Of a stretch of DNA of 64,000 bases, positions 33,390 through 45,549 are shown piece after piece. Made by a program: the position numbers and the translations under genes. This DNA comes from Sciurus carolinensis (taxonomy: Eukaryota; Chordata; Mammalia; Rodentia; Sciuridae). The notes under the pieces were generated by a model. That model worked only from the letters and a program-made list of their open reading frames with translations. It had not been told where the DNA came from and ran no database searches. The first letter of the stretch is position 1; each line of letters begins with the position of its first letter. The DNA lies in assembly GCF_902686445.1 (NCBI RefSeq), contig NW_025920103.1:3642783-3706782 (forward strand). The letters are read 5' to 3'.

Positions 33390-35789
33390 TGTGGGACGTC
33401 AGCTGTGCAGAGAAACTAATGGTAGCTGAGGTTCAGTCCCAGGGGTTTGGTGTATCCAGTGCCATCCTGTCCCCAGTAGCAAGTTTGACAGCTGTCATCT
33501 GGGAATTCCCCATAAAGGAAGTGAGAGTTGGAGGAACACCTTCCAGGGACACTTCTGATGTTTTTAGTAGCTGGGGAGGAATAAGAGTTCATCCCCTCTA
33601 TTTCTCAATTGCTTTCAACTAGAAATTATCCATTTGCCAGAGTAACCCATTGTGATTTGTTGCCATGAACTTTGACAAAGATGCAGAAGGCTGAAGAACC
33701 AGGGGAAGAAAGAAGAAAAGGAATGGGGGGAAAAAGAGATAAAAATGAAAATAATCAGATATATGAGTCAAAATTAAAACTTCCCCACTAATTGGGGTTC
33801 TGTCCTTTCTATTTCAAGCATTATGAAATTGATAAAAGCCAGAACATACATGTACAAAACAGTAGTAGTTCACAAGCTGTAGATAAGAAAATGCACCGAG
33901 TATTGGGATTAGGGTTGAGAGTGTGTGGTAATGTATTTGCAAATCTATGGAGAAGTCATTTATTTAATGTTCTTTGGGTCTGTCTTGTGGTTGGGAGTTG
34001 ATCTGCTCCCCATAAACTCCATTAATGAATTCCAAAAGTACAGTAACCATTGAGCACGTATAGTGTCAGAAGCATCACTTGCTTTTACAAGATCATGGTG
34101 CATAATATGAACATTAAACAGATCATTTTAACATGAGATTTTTGGTGGTCTAAGTAGAAAGCTTGCATTATTGCTGAGAAGCCATGGCCAGGTGCATGAT
34201 TGGGGAAGACCTCTAGAGAAGGTTTCTGAGTTGGAAATTAATGGTTACAGAGAATTCATGACATTGTGGTACTAGCAGTGGAGGGCATGATGATGTTCAA
34301 AAGCACAGAGTTATAATAGGGGACAGGGAAAATTAAGAGGAACATCTGGTCCAAGGGGGCAGGCTAGGGAGGGAGAACAATGGAAGAGGAAAGAGGAGGT
34401 ATTTCATAAATCCAAGGAATAATGACCTATGTCTTCTGATGGCTGGATTTCCTTCCTTGTGATGGCTGAGGTAATCCACCCAGCAGTGCTGAATGACTCC
34501 TTGGTCCTTTCCTTGGATGAGAGCTGACCTTTCCACTTTATTTTTCCTTCAATGAATTTCCAGGGCCTGCCCCAGGGTGACTCATTTACTACCTCTCTGC
34601 CCACATGCTCAACCCTGAACACCTCTGACATCTGCCTCCATTGTCCTGACATGCCACTACTTGGGAAGTTCCAAGGTCACATGCTGCATTGCTGATGACT
34701 GGGCACATTTTCCTCCAGAGCACTTATAAAAACATCACCAGTGCTACTCACTAAAACTGGCAGCTGATACTATTCTTGTCAGAGTTACCTCTGTCCCCTC
34801 CCTGTCCCTACAGAATCTTCTTTTTCATTTGAACAACCCATACTGCCCACCCCATACTATGCTAACTATGGGTTTCAAAACATTTTTTATAAAGAACTAA
34901 GGATGAAGGGCTTTTTGAACATCTAACAGATTACTTCCATGTGTTTCTTGCCTATTGAAAATAGACTGGTTTACTTCCTACAAGATCCACCAACCAGGCC
35001 TGATTTTCCTACCCAGATAATGGCACTTTCTCCCCGATTTCATTTTCTTGGTGGTTGAATGATTACATTTCTTATTCTGAGTCTCCATCTTTCCCAGAGC
35101 ACAAGTGATATTCACTTGACTCTTCTCAGGGTCCTCGATGGACAACCTCTCCCAAAATGTATTTTTACCAATGTGCTTTACCTTTGGACAATATGAAGAG
35201 GGTCAAGGTGCCATAGGCAAGGTTTATTTTTTTTAAACTCTCTTTTAACAAAGCAGCTATTTTGCTCCACAAAGTGTTATGAGGACATTCATTTCTTCAA
35301 TAATATTCATTTTAAGTCTACTCTGTGCCATTTCCTTTTCTAGGTCCTTGGAATCTATCAAGGGACCAAAGTTTGCAGTCTGTGGAGCTGACGAGTAATT
35401 GCAGGGAAGTAGAAAGAGGAAGAAGAGAAAAAGGGCAACAAGCATAATTAATGAAATATATTCTATATTCAAGGGTGATAAGTGTGATGGAACCAAGGAG
35501 AGTAGGCCAAGGAAGATAGGGTATCCCCACTAAGAAGGTGGCATTTGAGCAAAGATATGAGAGAGTGGGGATTTGTGCTGTGGGGGAAAGTGTTTCAGAT
35601 AGCAGGAATAGGTCTATCAACTAATGAGGCCTGGAAGGGTCCAGGAACACCAAAGATTGGTGGAACAGATAAGGTCTATAGTTCTGCAGGGTGCAGATCC
35701 TTCCAGGCTATTAGAACCTTGGTCTCAGGAATGTCATGGTAGTATCTTAAACAGGCAACTGCCATGATCCATGTGATGTTTTAAGAGGT
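33390..35789. other. Non-coding; no supported gene
   Basis: Frames up to 100 codons on both strands (for example 35318-35620 minus) have no supporting signals. The part around 35290-35660 has the look of an old interspersed repeat that I cannot name. Confidence 0.4.
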
Positions 35790-36016
35790 CTACCATGTAG
35801 CCAGGAACAATGGCATATGCCTGTATTCCCAGAAACTTGGGAAGCTGAGGCAGGAAGATCTCAAGTTCAGAGCCAGCCTCAGCAACTTAGTGAGCCTCTG
35901 AACAACTTAGCAACAAACCTATATCAAAATAAAAAAAAAATAAAAAAGGTTGTGGCTGTTTCTCAGTGGTTAAGCATCAATTGTTCAATCCCTAGTACAA
36001 AAATGCCTACCATGTA
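35790..36016 (+). mobile_element. B1-dID dimeric SINE with target-site duplication
   Basis: Plus-strand B1 monomer ('caatggcatatgcctgtattcccag', 'ctgaggcaggaagatctcaag') and an A-rich linker at 35927-35946, then an ID monomer ('ggttgtggctgtttctcagtggtta', 'gttcaatccctagta'). The 10-bp duplication ctaccatgta lies at 35790-35799 and 36007-36016. Confidence 0.92.
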
Positions 36017-36019
36017 AAC

Positions 36020-36900
36020 AAGAAAATAGACAAGTCAATATATTTGAAGGGGAGAGGAAGAGGCAGCCTATCAATGGGCAGATCTCATAACCCAGAGTGT
36101 CTGCAAAGTCCAGTGTCAAATCTTCAAGTCCATAAAATATGTATGTTTTAAAACATAGTATTCATTATTGTTTAGGAGTGGCAAGTCCAAAAGTTTAGAG
36201 TAAGTTGCCACTTACTCTTTATGTTCTCTTCCCAGTTAAAGGGAGCACCACATGGCATGAGTGCAAAATGTGTGTTGGAGCACTGGGGTCAGTCAGAGAC
36301 AGAGGAAGGGAGAGGAAAATGTGAGCAAGAGCTCTTACTGTGCTCTTGCTCACAAGATGTAGGGTGGAAGATGTAGGGTGGGGTATACAGGTTTAGGATT
36401 GACTGACTTAAATAATTTCAGTAGGCTCTGGGACACAGTGCTGACCCTTATAATCTGCTGTCTGATCCAAGGGGGATTAGGACAGGTGGATGATGTCCCA
36501 GGGAGTGCAATCTCAGTAAATGAGGATGTTGAGGGCATGGGTTCTGCCTTGGCTGGCTCACATTCGAAAAGCCTATTCAGGCGAGAATTGTTTGCCATCT
36601 CTAGGAATTAGCTAAGTCTGGGGTGGAGGAAAGTCCCTACTGGATCAGTAAGACCCAAAGATGTCAAAGTATCAATGATACAGAATAAGAAGATATGATT
36701 AATGCACAGTGGTTTTTATTAGTGCCACACATGTCACTTGAGACCCAGAGTAACCTTTGGCCAACCAGGTCAGGATAAGGGGGAGCAGGAGAGCCTAACA
36801 CTGAGGCAGTGCTGAGATCCACACCTCACAACTCTACCCTCCCCAAAGACAGAGTCCCTAGTGGGGAGGATAGAGTGAGAACCCCACTGAGCCACTACCA
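36020..36900. other. Non-coding; local inverted/duplicated short phrases
   Basis: The phrases 'gagcaagagctcttactgtgctcttgctcac' (36323-36353, an imperfect hairpin) and 'gatgtagggtgg' repeated at 36356 and 36369 are the only structure seen. No gene recognised. Confidence 0.5.
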
Positions 36901-36904
36901 ATCC

Positions 36905-36990
36905 TCAAATCTGGACCAGGTCACTTTCCCTCCATAAGTCTTAGTTTCAGGATCTGTGGAATGAGGACTATGTTTTGATGAACATCTTGC
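36905..36990 (+). mobile_element. MIR fragment
   Basis: 'caggtcactttccctccataagtcttagtttcaggatctgtggaatgaggac' (read in parts) follows the plus-strand MIR core. Confidence 0.6.
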
Positions 36991-36999
36991 CAAAAGGTT

Positions 37000-38029
37000 T
37001 GAACAAATATTGCTCTTTTTATTTTGCAGATGTCTTTACCCAAGAGTGTTTGAGGTCAGTTCAGAAACAAGACTTTGAGTGACATCTTCACCTGTCTTCT
37101 CATTTCACTTTGCATGATTGGCACTGGTGTACTTGGGTAATCCTTCCAGAAAATGCTGAGAGTTCCTTAAAAGCAATCAGTGGCCATTCATCAATTTATC
37201 TGTGGTACAAAACAAACACTTTATGCATTCCTACCATGTATCACATAGTTTAAAGGTCAGAGAAAAATACCAGAATAAGCCCCTGTCCTCAAAGAACTTA
37301 TGACATAGGCAAATAGAAGCAGAAAGAACAAATTATAATACAAATGATATTTCTGCTATCACAACCCATTTAAGATTAAATCACAAGAGCTTAAAAAGAC
37401 ACAGCATTTGCTGAACACAGTGGTACTTACCCATAATCCCAGCAGCTCAGAAGGCTAAGGACACTTTTACAGTAGTATTATTGTTCATGTTCTACTGATA
37501 ATAGCTATTGTACCAATGGCATGCCTTAAGAATTACCATTAATTTACCTGCCTAAGGCATTCCCTCTTTTCCTCTGGCATACTTTGATGTGTACCAAGAT
37601 CCACTCAAGGTTTGCCTGTGATATTTGTCTTGGAACAGAATGGCTCCCTCCTCTTTTTTCTGGTTTGTTTTTAAGGACTCGATTGTTTTCTGAGTCTGGG
37701 ATCAGTTGTCTCACAGAATGCCCCCTTTTCTGAGTTGCTGATTGTTTCCTCACAAATAGACTCCAGTTAAACACTTTGGCAAGAACAAAAGGGTGTGAGC
37801 TCTTTGCACATCACAGGAGTGAGTTGTGGGAGTACTCTCATTCAGGTGTCCCACTATTGGTAAGGCCCCATTTGACAGTTGTTTAAGGTAATATGAAGTG
37901 TAAAAGTGATGTGGTGCCTGACTGTTTTCCACAATAAGCAGATCAGGACCCTAGTGTGCTAGTGAACAGTGACTGAGTCAAGAAGGCATGGAGGAAAGTC
38001 ACCAAAAGTTCAACAAAATAATACTAACA
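37000..38029 (+). other. Non-coding; B1 fragment at about 37407-37462
   Basis: A short 7SL-derived B1 piece ('gctgaacacagtggtacttacccataatcccagcagctcagaaggctaagg', read in parts) lies at 37407-37462. The remainder shows nothing I can name. Confidence 0.55.
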
Positions 38030-38280
38030 ACTGTACCTAACGAGTACTTACTGTCTCTAAGACAAATGAATGATTTCTCCATGGACTATCTAACTTAATC
38101 TTCATAATTGCCCAGCAATGAAGGTATTACAGTCTTTATTTTACTAATAAGGCTCAGAGAGGTAACAGTGATTAGCCCTTGGTAACACAGTGTGTTAAAG
38201 GACCAGCTAGGATTCAAATAGCTAGAATTCAAATAGCCATCTGACTACAAGTGCTTGTGTTACTAGGTGGTCAGACCACC
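38030..38280 (-). mobile_element. MIR element with internal 15-bp duplication
   Basis: Reverse-complement MIR ('aatcttcataattgcccagcaatgaaggtattac', 'actaataaggctcagagaggtaa', 'ggtaacacag', 'aggattcaaat'; quoted in parts). The phrase gctag(g/a)attcaaata is doubled head-to-tail at 38206-38220 and 38221-38235. Confidence 0.8.
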
Positions 38281-38284
38281 TTCT

Positions 38285-39119
38285 AACCAGAAAGCAAGTT
38301 GAGCATTTGGGTAAAAATGCATATGCCCAAGATTAACTTACTTGGTTTTTTTATTTAAAATATAATACAGTCAAAATATGCTTTAGAAAGTCATGAGAAG
38401 GAAATTAAAAAGCAAATAACTTCAAAACCAATATTGCATTAAGACCAAAGAAGAACAGTGCATCATTACAGATTGGATATGCTTTTATAAGTCTGTTTTA
38501 CCCTTTCAGCCTCAGTTTTCTCTTTAATATTCCAGGCAGGCCAGGAGAGAATGACCATCCTAAGACTTAGAGCATAGAAAGAATGTGGGAGAAGTATAGG
38601 CTGTTGTGCCACAGTTCAGAAATACAGAAGTGGTAATCAGCTGAAAGTTTGATTTGGAGCCACCAAGAATCATTCTCCTTGATGTCTGTCTCTTTTGTGA
38701 GATGCTGACTTGCAGGCTCTGCTCACCACTGTCAGTGGCTTTGTATGACAATCCTCTTATAAATCCTCTGTAGAGATTCAGTTATATGGATATTGTTATG
38801 AGAATGGTACAATTATGTTCAAGTTGAAGTGGTGATGGTGGACAAAAAGAAAGTGGATTGGGGGTGGATAAAATTGCTGTTTTTGTCCAAATGTATTTTG
38901 GCTGAACCCCTGGTGTGAATGAGAAAGTGAATCAGGACAAACAGGTAGCAGAAACCCTGCTTGGCTCCAGGTAATACAGACTCAAGTTTTTACTGGAAAA
39001 AAAAGCCTTTAAGAAAGGAAATATCACAACCTCTAATTGTCTTTGTGATTTTACAAAAGTACTATAATTATGTATGAGTCCAGGAAGTCCAAAGATGTTT
39101 GGAGACTTAATGTCACTTT
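38285..39119. other. Non-coding; nothing recognised
   Basis: AT-rich DNA without clear repeats or coding signal. Confidence 0.4.
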
Positions 39120-40630
39120 CTTACTTTTTTTTTAAAACAATTCTAAACTTTATTATATAGTCTCAAAACATCAAACAAAAACTGACAGTACACAACTAAA
39201 TAGACAAATTCACAAAATGGTAGACAATTCTGATCCAACTCTTCTAGTAACTAATTGAATACACAGACACAATAATTTATAAACATAACCTTCTTTTCAT
39301 GTACAGAACAATGCAACTGACAGATATAAATTTTATATTCTTTCCAAGTAAACATGACATGATTTTGAATGCTGAGAACAGGCTAGGCCTTTACAAATTT
39401 TTAATAAAAAGTTAACTAGGAAATCCTCACATATTTGAAAATTAAGAAATATCATTTAAAAACCCACATATCTACATCAGAATGAAAATTTTAAAATATT
39501 TTTAACTGATAATGAAAATATAATATTAAAATTTATGAGATGCATTTAAAAAGTCATGCTTAAAAAGAATGCAGAGCTTTAGGTATTAGAAAATCCAAAT
39601 TAATAAAGCATGCATAACCAAAACAGTTTGTTTTTAACAAAAAAACCCATATGCTTATCCTTTCTCAGTTTTTTTAGTGTATCTTCTATAAATTAACAAA
39701 GGAATTTACCCCCACAATATTCTAAGAAAAAAGATGTAACTACCTGTATAAAAATATTGCATCTATTGGCGAGGTCCTCAGCAAATTTATCCATTCTGTG
39801 CTCTTTTTGCTATATATGAGAGAACAACACCCATGGAAAAAGATCAAGGAAATAAACAAAATGTAGGCAGGCAATGATGAAAAATAAAGAAACATTTTTA
39901 AAAATAAAAAAAAAATCCTGGAAATAGGAGCTTCCAGTTATGGACAAATAATTTCCTGCAGAAGAATACAACCAAAATAAAACCTCAATGGGTGGGTTTA
40001 ACAGAATGGAGGGAACTGAAGATCAGTGAACCTGAAGATTGAGCAATAGAAATTACCCAATCTGAACAACAGAGAAAATATACTGAAACACAAAAGAGAA
40101 AAATAACATTACTTCAAGAACTGTGGCACTCTAGCAAAAGATCTGACATCCACATCTTTGGAGTTCAGGAGAGGAGAAAATGGGTGGGGATAAAAAATTT
40201 CCAAGTAGCAGTGACTGAAAAGATCCCAAATTTGGCAAAAAACATAAATTCATAGACTGAAAAATATGAGTAAACTCTAAACAGTATAATCCAGAATAAA
40301 TCCACATCATAGTCAAGTTTATGACAGCTGTTAAATTTAAAAAGAAAAGAAAACTCTCAAAAGCAGTGAGGGAGAAATGAGATCTCCCCCACAGGGAAGA
40401 CCCAAGTCACATAGCAGCAGATTTCCCATCAGAAAATGGGGAAGATGGTGGCACAAGACTTCAAGCATGTAAGTAAAAGAATTGTCAATCCAGTAAATAT
40501 CTGGATTATTTCAGAAATGATGAAGTAATCCAGATATTTATTTTTGAGTGTTGAGGATAGTTTTTATATTCAGAGATGGGAGTTTTTATTCTAAGAGATG
40601 CTGTGTTGTCTGGACTGGTCTAGAAGTCTT

Positions 40631-40838
40631 GGGCTTGGCAGGGCACGGTTGTACACACCTCTATTCCCAGTTGCTGTGGGGCCGAGAAAGAAGGATCTCA
40701 AGTTCAAAGCCAGTCTCAGCAATTTAGTGAGACCCTGTCTCAAAAAATAAATTAAATTAAATTAAATTAAAAGGGTTGGGGTTGTGGCTCAGTGGTTGAG
40801 TGCTCCTGGGTTCAATCCCTGGTACCAAATCCAAAACA
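40631..40838 (+). mobile_element. B1-dID dimeric SINE
   Basis: B1 monomer 'ggcagggcacggttgtacacacctctattcccag ... gagaccctgtctcaaaa', an (attaa)n linker at 40748-40772, and the ID monomer 'ggttggggttgtggctcagtggttgagtgctcctgggttcaatccc' (quoted in parts). A (caaaa)n tail follows to about 40865. Confidence 0.92.
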
Positions 40839-40865
40839 CAAAACAAAACAAAACAAAAAAACCAA

Positions 40866-40932
40866 AACTCCTGGGCTCACATGATCCTCTTGCCTCAGTC
40901 TGCCAAGTAGCTGTGACCATAGACGTGCACCA
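40866..40932 (-). mobile_element. 7SL-derived B1 relic, reverse strand
   Basis: 'ctcctgggctcacatgatcctcttgcctcagtctgccaagtagctgtgaccatagacgtgcacca' (read in parts) is the complement of a B1/Alu-like monomer. It abuts the plus-strand dimer. Confidence 0.75.
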
Positions 40933-41440
40933 GTTCTTAAGATATTTTTAAATCAAGAGAAGAATCTGTCACCAGAAGAAGACCATGCTAAAAGAGTGGT
41001 TAATAGAAGTCCTCTGAAGAGAAAGAAAATGACAAAAAGATATCTTAGAATATCAGGCCAGAAGAAAGAAAACAAGAGACTCTTGCAATTGTAAATCATG
41101 AGACTCTTGCAACTGTAAATCATAGTAGATAGTTGAAGCAAATAGTATAACTCTGTTGGTTGTGTTTCTCAGGGTATGTAGAGAGAATTATATCATAAAT
41201 GGGGAAAGATAAAGGGACATAAAGAGAAGTAAGTTTTCTACATTTCACTTGCTCTGCTAAAACTATTAATTACTAGTAGACTGTGAAATATTAAGTATAC
41301 ATAATAAAATACCTTGAACAAAAATAATAATCTCTAAAAATATATTCAAAAGCACCATGAATAAATCAAAATGGAATTGGAAAATAAAGGGTCAAATAAC
41401 CACAAAAAAGCAAGAAAAAGGAAACAAGAATTAAAATCAA

Positions 41441-41549
41441 GAGCTTGGGGACTGGGGTTGTGGCTCACTGGCATGTGTGAAGGATTGGATTCAATTCTCA
41501 GCACCACATTAAAAAATAAATAAATAAAGGTAAAAGAAGAGGAGCTTGG
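41441..41549 (+). mobile_element. ID-type SINE with target-site duplication
   Basis: 'gactggggttgtggctcactggcatgtgtgaagg...attcaattctcagcacc' with an (aaat)n tail. The duplication gagcttgg flanks it at 41441-41448 and 41542-41549. Confidence 0.85.
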
Positions 41550-42329
41550 AAGTTTTTACTTTCATGTTCACAATAAGAAAAAAATCTAACCAAATAGAAA
41601 AGCAACAACACTTCTTAGATCCCACAGATTCATAACAAGAGAGTGACTTGAAATTTGTACACTTAGGTGAATTCAAAGAATCAGTCTATGGAGAGCAGAA
41701 ATAACTGGACCCAGGAACAAGTAGAACCAGCTAAAATGTAATTGACCAGTGGAGGTGGAATATGGACTACCTAAAACTTGAACACTCCTGGAACCCAACC
41801 TTTAGATTCCCCACACTTTGTGAGTTTTTCCCCCAGGAGAATCACCATGTTCTTTTCATGAAGACTCAGGGGGAAATTCCCTCATGCTTCAGGTATGAGG
41901 AAATAAAAATGTCATCATTTTGAAATATACCCAGAGAATTCTGTTTTCCAAACAAAGTTCTGCTCCCAAGGAAAACTTCCAAAATCTTCTGTGATTGAGG
42001 GCCATTAAATAGCCAATAAAATCCATTTCTCACATAAGGGGAGGGGAAAATTAACCAGATGAAAAACTGTTCTGACAGAGTACAGGGATTCAGGCCTGCT
42101 TAAAAAAAAAAACCCTCAGATTTATTCATTAGATTATAGACCATGTCCCCTTTTCAGCATTTTGCCACCATAACAACAGGGTCCATTACAATAGTAGTGG
42201 ATTACAACTGGGAAAATGGAAAGACACAGACTCTTCAAAAGGAAGTTTCCAGGGAAACCCAAAGAAAATGGGGGAGAAACAACAACAATAATCAAACAAG
42301 GACATGAAAGGAAATTGAGGCTTCTGACA
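41550..42329. other. Non-coding; nothing recognised
   Basis: A-rich DNA, probably more decayed L1. No boundary or coding signal. Confidence 0.4.
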
Positions 42330-42975
42330 CCTATAGCTCCAGTATACATTAAACTCAGCCTGACTCCCAGCCAGAAAAACATAAAAACTCTCATTAAAAA
42401 ACCTCTTTGTTGGGCTGGAGGTGTAGCTCCATTGCAGAGTGTTTGCCTAGCATAAGTGAGGCACTGGGTTTGATCCCTCAAAGGACATAAAAATAAACAA
42501 ATAAAATAAAGACACACTGCCCGCCTACAACTGCAAAAAAAAACTTTTTTTAAAAGCCTGTTTGCCTCAGTTTTTATTACCTGATATATCATGTCTGACT
42601 TTCAACCAAAAATCATAGGTATGCAGAAAGTAAGAAAAACCATCTAAAGAGTCAAAGCAAGTATCTGATCCAGATACAGATATGAGAAAGATGCTAAAAC
42701 CATCAGGTTGGGAATAATTAATGTGTGAAGGGATCTGATGGGGACAACATGAAAGAAGATATGGGCAATACAAGTGGAGGGATGGGCATGGTAATGAGGA
42801 ATCAAAAGGAATTGTTAGAATTAAAGAACTGACAAAAATGAAAAGTCCTTTGATGGGATCATCAGTAGACTGGATACAGCTGTGGAAAGGATCAGTGAGT
42901 TTGAAAAGTGTCAATAGAAACTTTCCAAACTGAAATGCAAAGAAGAAAAAGAATTGTACCTTCTCCTCTAGTTTA
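42330..42975 (+). mobile_element. Old LINE-1 5'/ORF1-region fragment, plus strand
   Basis: The order 'tatgcagaaagtaagaaaaaccatctaaagagtcaaagcaagtatctgatccagatacagatatgagaaagatg' ... 'gaattgttagaattaaagaactgacaaaaatg' ... 'gatgggatcatcagtagactggatacagctgtggaaaggatcagtgag' (read in parts) follows the start of ORF1 in old L1/HAL1 elements, which encodes an RNA-binding coiled-coil protein. No intact frame remains. It lies downstream of the more distal L1 part at 40-41 kb, so the two are separate or rearranged. Confidence 0.65.
42411..42512 (+). mobile_element. ID-type SINE inside the LINE-1 fragment
   Basis: 'gggctggaggtgtagctccattgcagagtgtttgcctagcataagtgaggcactgggtttgatccc' (read in parts) and an (aaat)n-rich tail. 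The 152-codon minus-strand frame over it is a by-product. Confidence 0.9.
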
Positions 42976-42979
42976 ATCT

Positions 42980-45380
42980 GAACCCACAGGGTGGGCAATG
43001 TGGCTGTTGAAACAGTAGGGTTGTCATGATCAGGCTCTGTAGAATGGGGGTTTCCAGCACATGCAATAAGGATTTCCACTGCACTCTTCCAAGAAGGGAT
43101 CAAGAAAGCTGCTAAGCCTGGATTCAATTAAAGTTGAACTATTTAGAAGCTACTGTAAGTAACTAAATGTAGATTTTCATGGTATAGCCCCCACCACAGA
43201 ATTCTTAAGTTTCAACAATACCTCAAATAGGAAGAAGTTTTCTACTGCCTTGCTTAGTCTGGCACCATTATTTGTTTTTCTCTTTTTCTTTTTTTTTCTG
43301 GTGCTACAGCAAACAGAATCCCCTTATTCTTTCTCTAGTTTCAGTAGCCCAGGAAGTTGCCCTGTGCGTGCATTTGAGGAATCATGCTCATTCTGATAGT
43401 GTTGGTTGTCTGTTGAATAATAAGGGTGGCTGCCACAGTAAAATAATAAGAAGGAATTCATGTGAATGAGGTGGCCCAGGAAAGATTTAATCAGGGGTTG
43501 CCAGTTAGGTGTTCACAAAAACATGAAATGCCATGTTCAGGATTGACTGCTGATATGATGTTCCAGCTAATGTCACAGTTTCCTGGTGGGACAAGATTTT
43601 TCTTCCATCTGGAAGGTAACATTTGTCCACTGGTCAGTTCCTCCTGACAAGAAGTTCTACTTGACAATTACTGAGGTCCCTAATAAATAAAATATGGGGA
43701 AAGAGATGAATTATTATTTAATAGATGCAGTGCTGTTTGGGTAATTTCCAGGGTGCATAGGTGGTACACTGGCAGCATGAAGGCAAGAGTCAATGCTTGG
43801 ACATCTTCTACTTAGTCTGCACAGAATTTCAGGTTGTGTTTTATTGATTAACATATTACAGAAAAAAATTAAAAATAACTTCTTTATATTAATTAGCTAA
43901 AGTTTTTAAATAAGCAATTCATAATATTCTTGCTTCATATATATATGTTCCAAATTCCAGGATACATATTTCTAATGCCAATTACTTTTAATATTTCATT
44001 TTCAATTTTTATAAATATGATCATGAGCTTCATCAGAGTTATTTGCTTAATTACTTGAAATGATTGACTCCCTCAATTGATTCTTAATATCAGCCCAGAA
44101 TATTTTTAATTGAGGGATAATTCACAAAATACTGTCAAAAATGTAGCATCAATTTGTCTATTCTTAACTATTTTTCTATTCACATGTGAATATATCAAAA
44201 CCTAAATGTTTACAGGTACTGTCTTTCTGTCTGTGCCTTTCAGTGTCTTTTTTTCATAAATATTTTTGCAAGAAAAAAATCATTTGATTAATTTTTATAT
44301 ATATATTTCAAGCTTTGTTTTAAATTATCCACAATGTGCTAAAAGCTTCATAGGGTTTTATTAGCTGTCCATTAACTGAACATTTGGACTAAAGTCTGAC
44401 TTTGAATAAATTTTAACTGAAATATAGAATGTTGTTTTCAAAATGTTAAATGCCACACTGAGATCTTTAGATTGATTTCTAAAATAGTTCTTCAAGGGGC
44501 AGACATTTCTAATATACTACTGATAATGACTTCAAAGAGAAAAAGGGCATAATAGAATACAGAATTTGTTGTTATGTTTTCTTTCAAGAGCTACAGAACT
44601 AAAACTTGATAATTGTGTTGCATTTGGTTTATGTCGTGTGTGCCTCTGTGTGTGTATATATGTGTGTGTGTGTGTAAATATTGATAGTTGCAGTTTCTGT
44701 TTCAGTTGATAGAATATGATAACTAATATTAACAGCATTTATAGTGATGTCTGATGATTATGTTTTGACAAAATGAAATTCTAGTGACATTTGATTTCAT
44801 AAATTGAATTAAAAACAACTTTTTCAGGAATTAATTGACTTTTTATTTAAAGTATTTGATGACATTGATATAAACTGGAATTATTTCACTGTGGAGTTCT
44901 GATAACACAGGTATATATTGATTTTTCTTTCTTTTTTTTACTGAGAGTCTTACACTTATACATAGTAGTTGGATTAATTTGGACAGAATCAAATATGCAT
45001 GGAATTTGATTTACTTCTCTTTGGTACATAATACCCCCAAGCTTTCCCTTCCTCTCTCTCCCTCTATTCTCTTTCCTTGACTCTATTAAATTTCCTTTCA
45101 CTTGTTTATTTATTGGACATATACTGCTTATTAGTTCACATTTGATAGGACATAAAGAAACATAAAGATGAAAATACATGTTGAAAATCTATCTTATATT
45201 GAGTTCAAAAGATAACCTTTAAACATATTACTATAATTATACTTGCTAAACCATGAATTTGAATGCACATGTCTCATGTGGATCAGTTTTACACTGATAG
45301 TTTAACCAACTTGAACTCTTAGATTTCTTGAGTTCAGTTGTTTCACCAGCATGGATGGCAAAAGTACATCAATATATTGT
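42980..45380. other. Non-coding AT-rich DNA with a (TG)n tract
   Basis: A mixed (tg)n/(ta)n microsatellite lies at 44636-44677. The 186-codon minus-strand frame at 42567-43127 overlaps the L1 fragment antisense and is not credible. No gene seen. Confidence 0.55.
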
Positions 45381-45381
45381 G

Positions 45382-45546
45382 GGATTATATTTTCTTTTCT
45401 TAAAATATTTTAGTTGTAGGTGGACCAAGTTCCTTTATTTTATGCACTTATTTTTATGTGGTGCTGAGGATCGAACCCAGTGCCTCACCCATACTGGGCA
45501 AGTGCTCTACCCCTGAGCTACAAACACAGCCCTGGATTATATTTTC
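45382..45546 (-). mobile_element. ID-type SINE with an extended A/T-rich arm
   Basis: Reverse-strand element: 'ttagttgtaggtggaccaagttcctttatttta' followed by the complement of the tRNA-like part ('tggtgctgaggatcgaacccagtgcctcaccc', 'gctctacccctgagctacaaacacagccc'; quoted in parts). The 13-bp duplication ggattatattttc is at 45382-45394 and 45534-45546. The same extended form recurs at 50208 and 57730, so it is a distinct ID subfamily here. Confidence 0.9.
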
Positions 45547-45549
45547 AAT

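Larger units (their letters stand above)
39120..41440 (+). mobile_element. Old LINE-1 (possibly HAL1-type) sequence, interrupted by SINEs
   Basis: A-rich plus-strand sequence. 40030-40550 contains 'aattacccaatctgaacaacagagaaaatatactg', 'gagaggagaaaatgggtgggg', 'cccaaatttggcaaaaaacataaat', 'atttcccatcagaaaatgg' (quoted in parts), the order seen in old L1/HAL1 consensus sequences downstream of ORF1. 40936-41100 continues it ('gaagaagaccatgctaaaagagtgg') after the SINE block. 39120-39620 is a poorer match and may be a separate copy. No intact frame. Confidence 0.6.

Noticed and set aside
42567..43127. 186-codon minus-strand frame, the longest in the window
   Set aside because: It runs antisense across an old LINE-1 ORF1 region on the plus strand, whose A-rich sense strand yields few stops in reverse. 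Composition is not protein-like.
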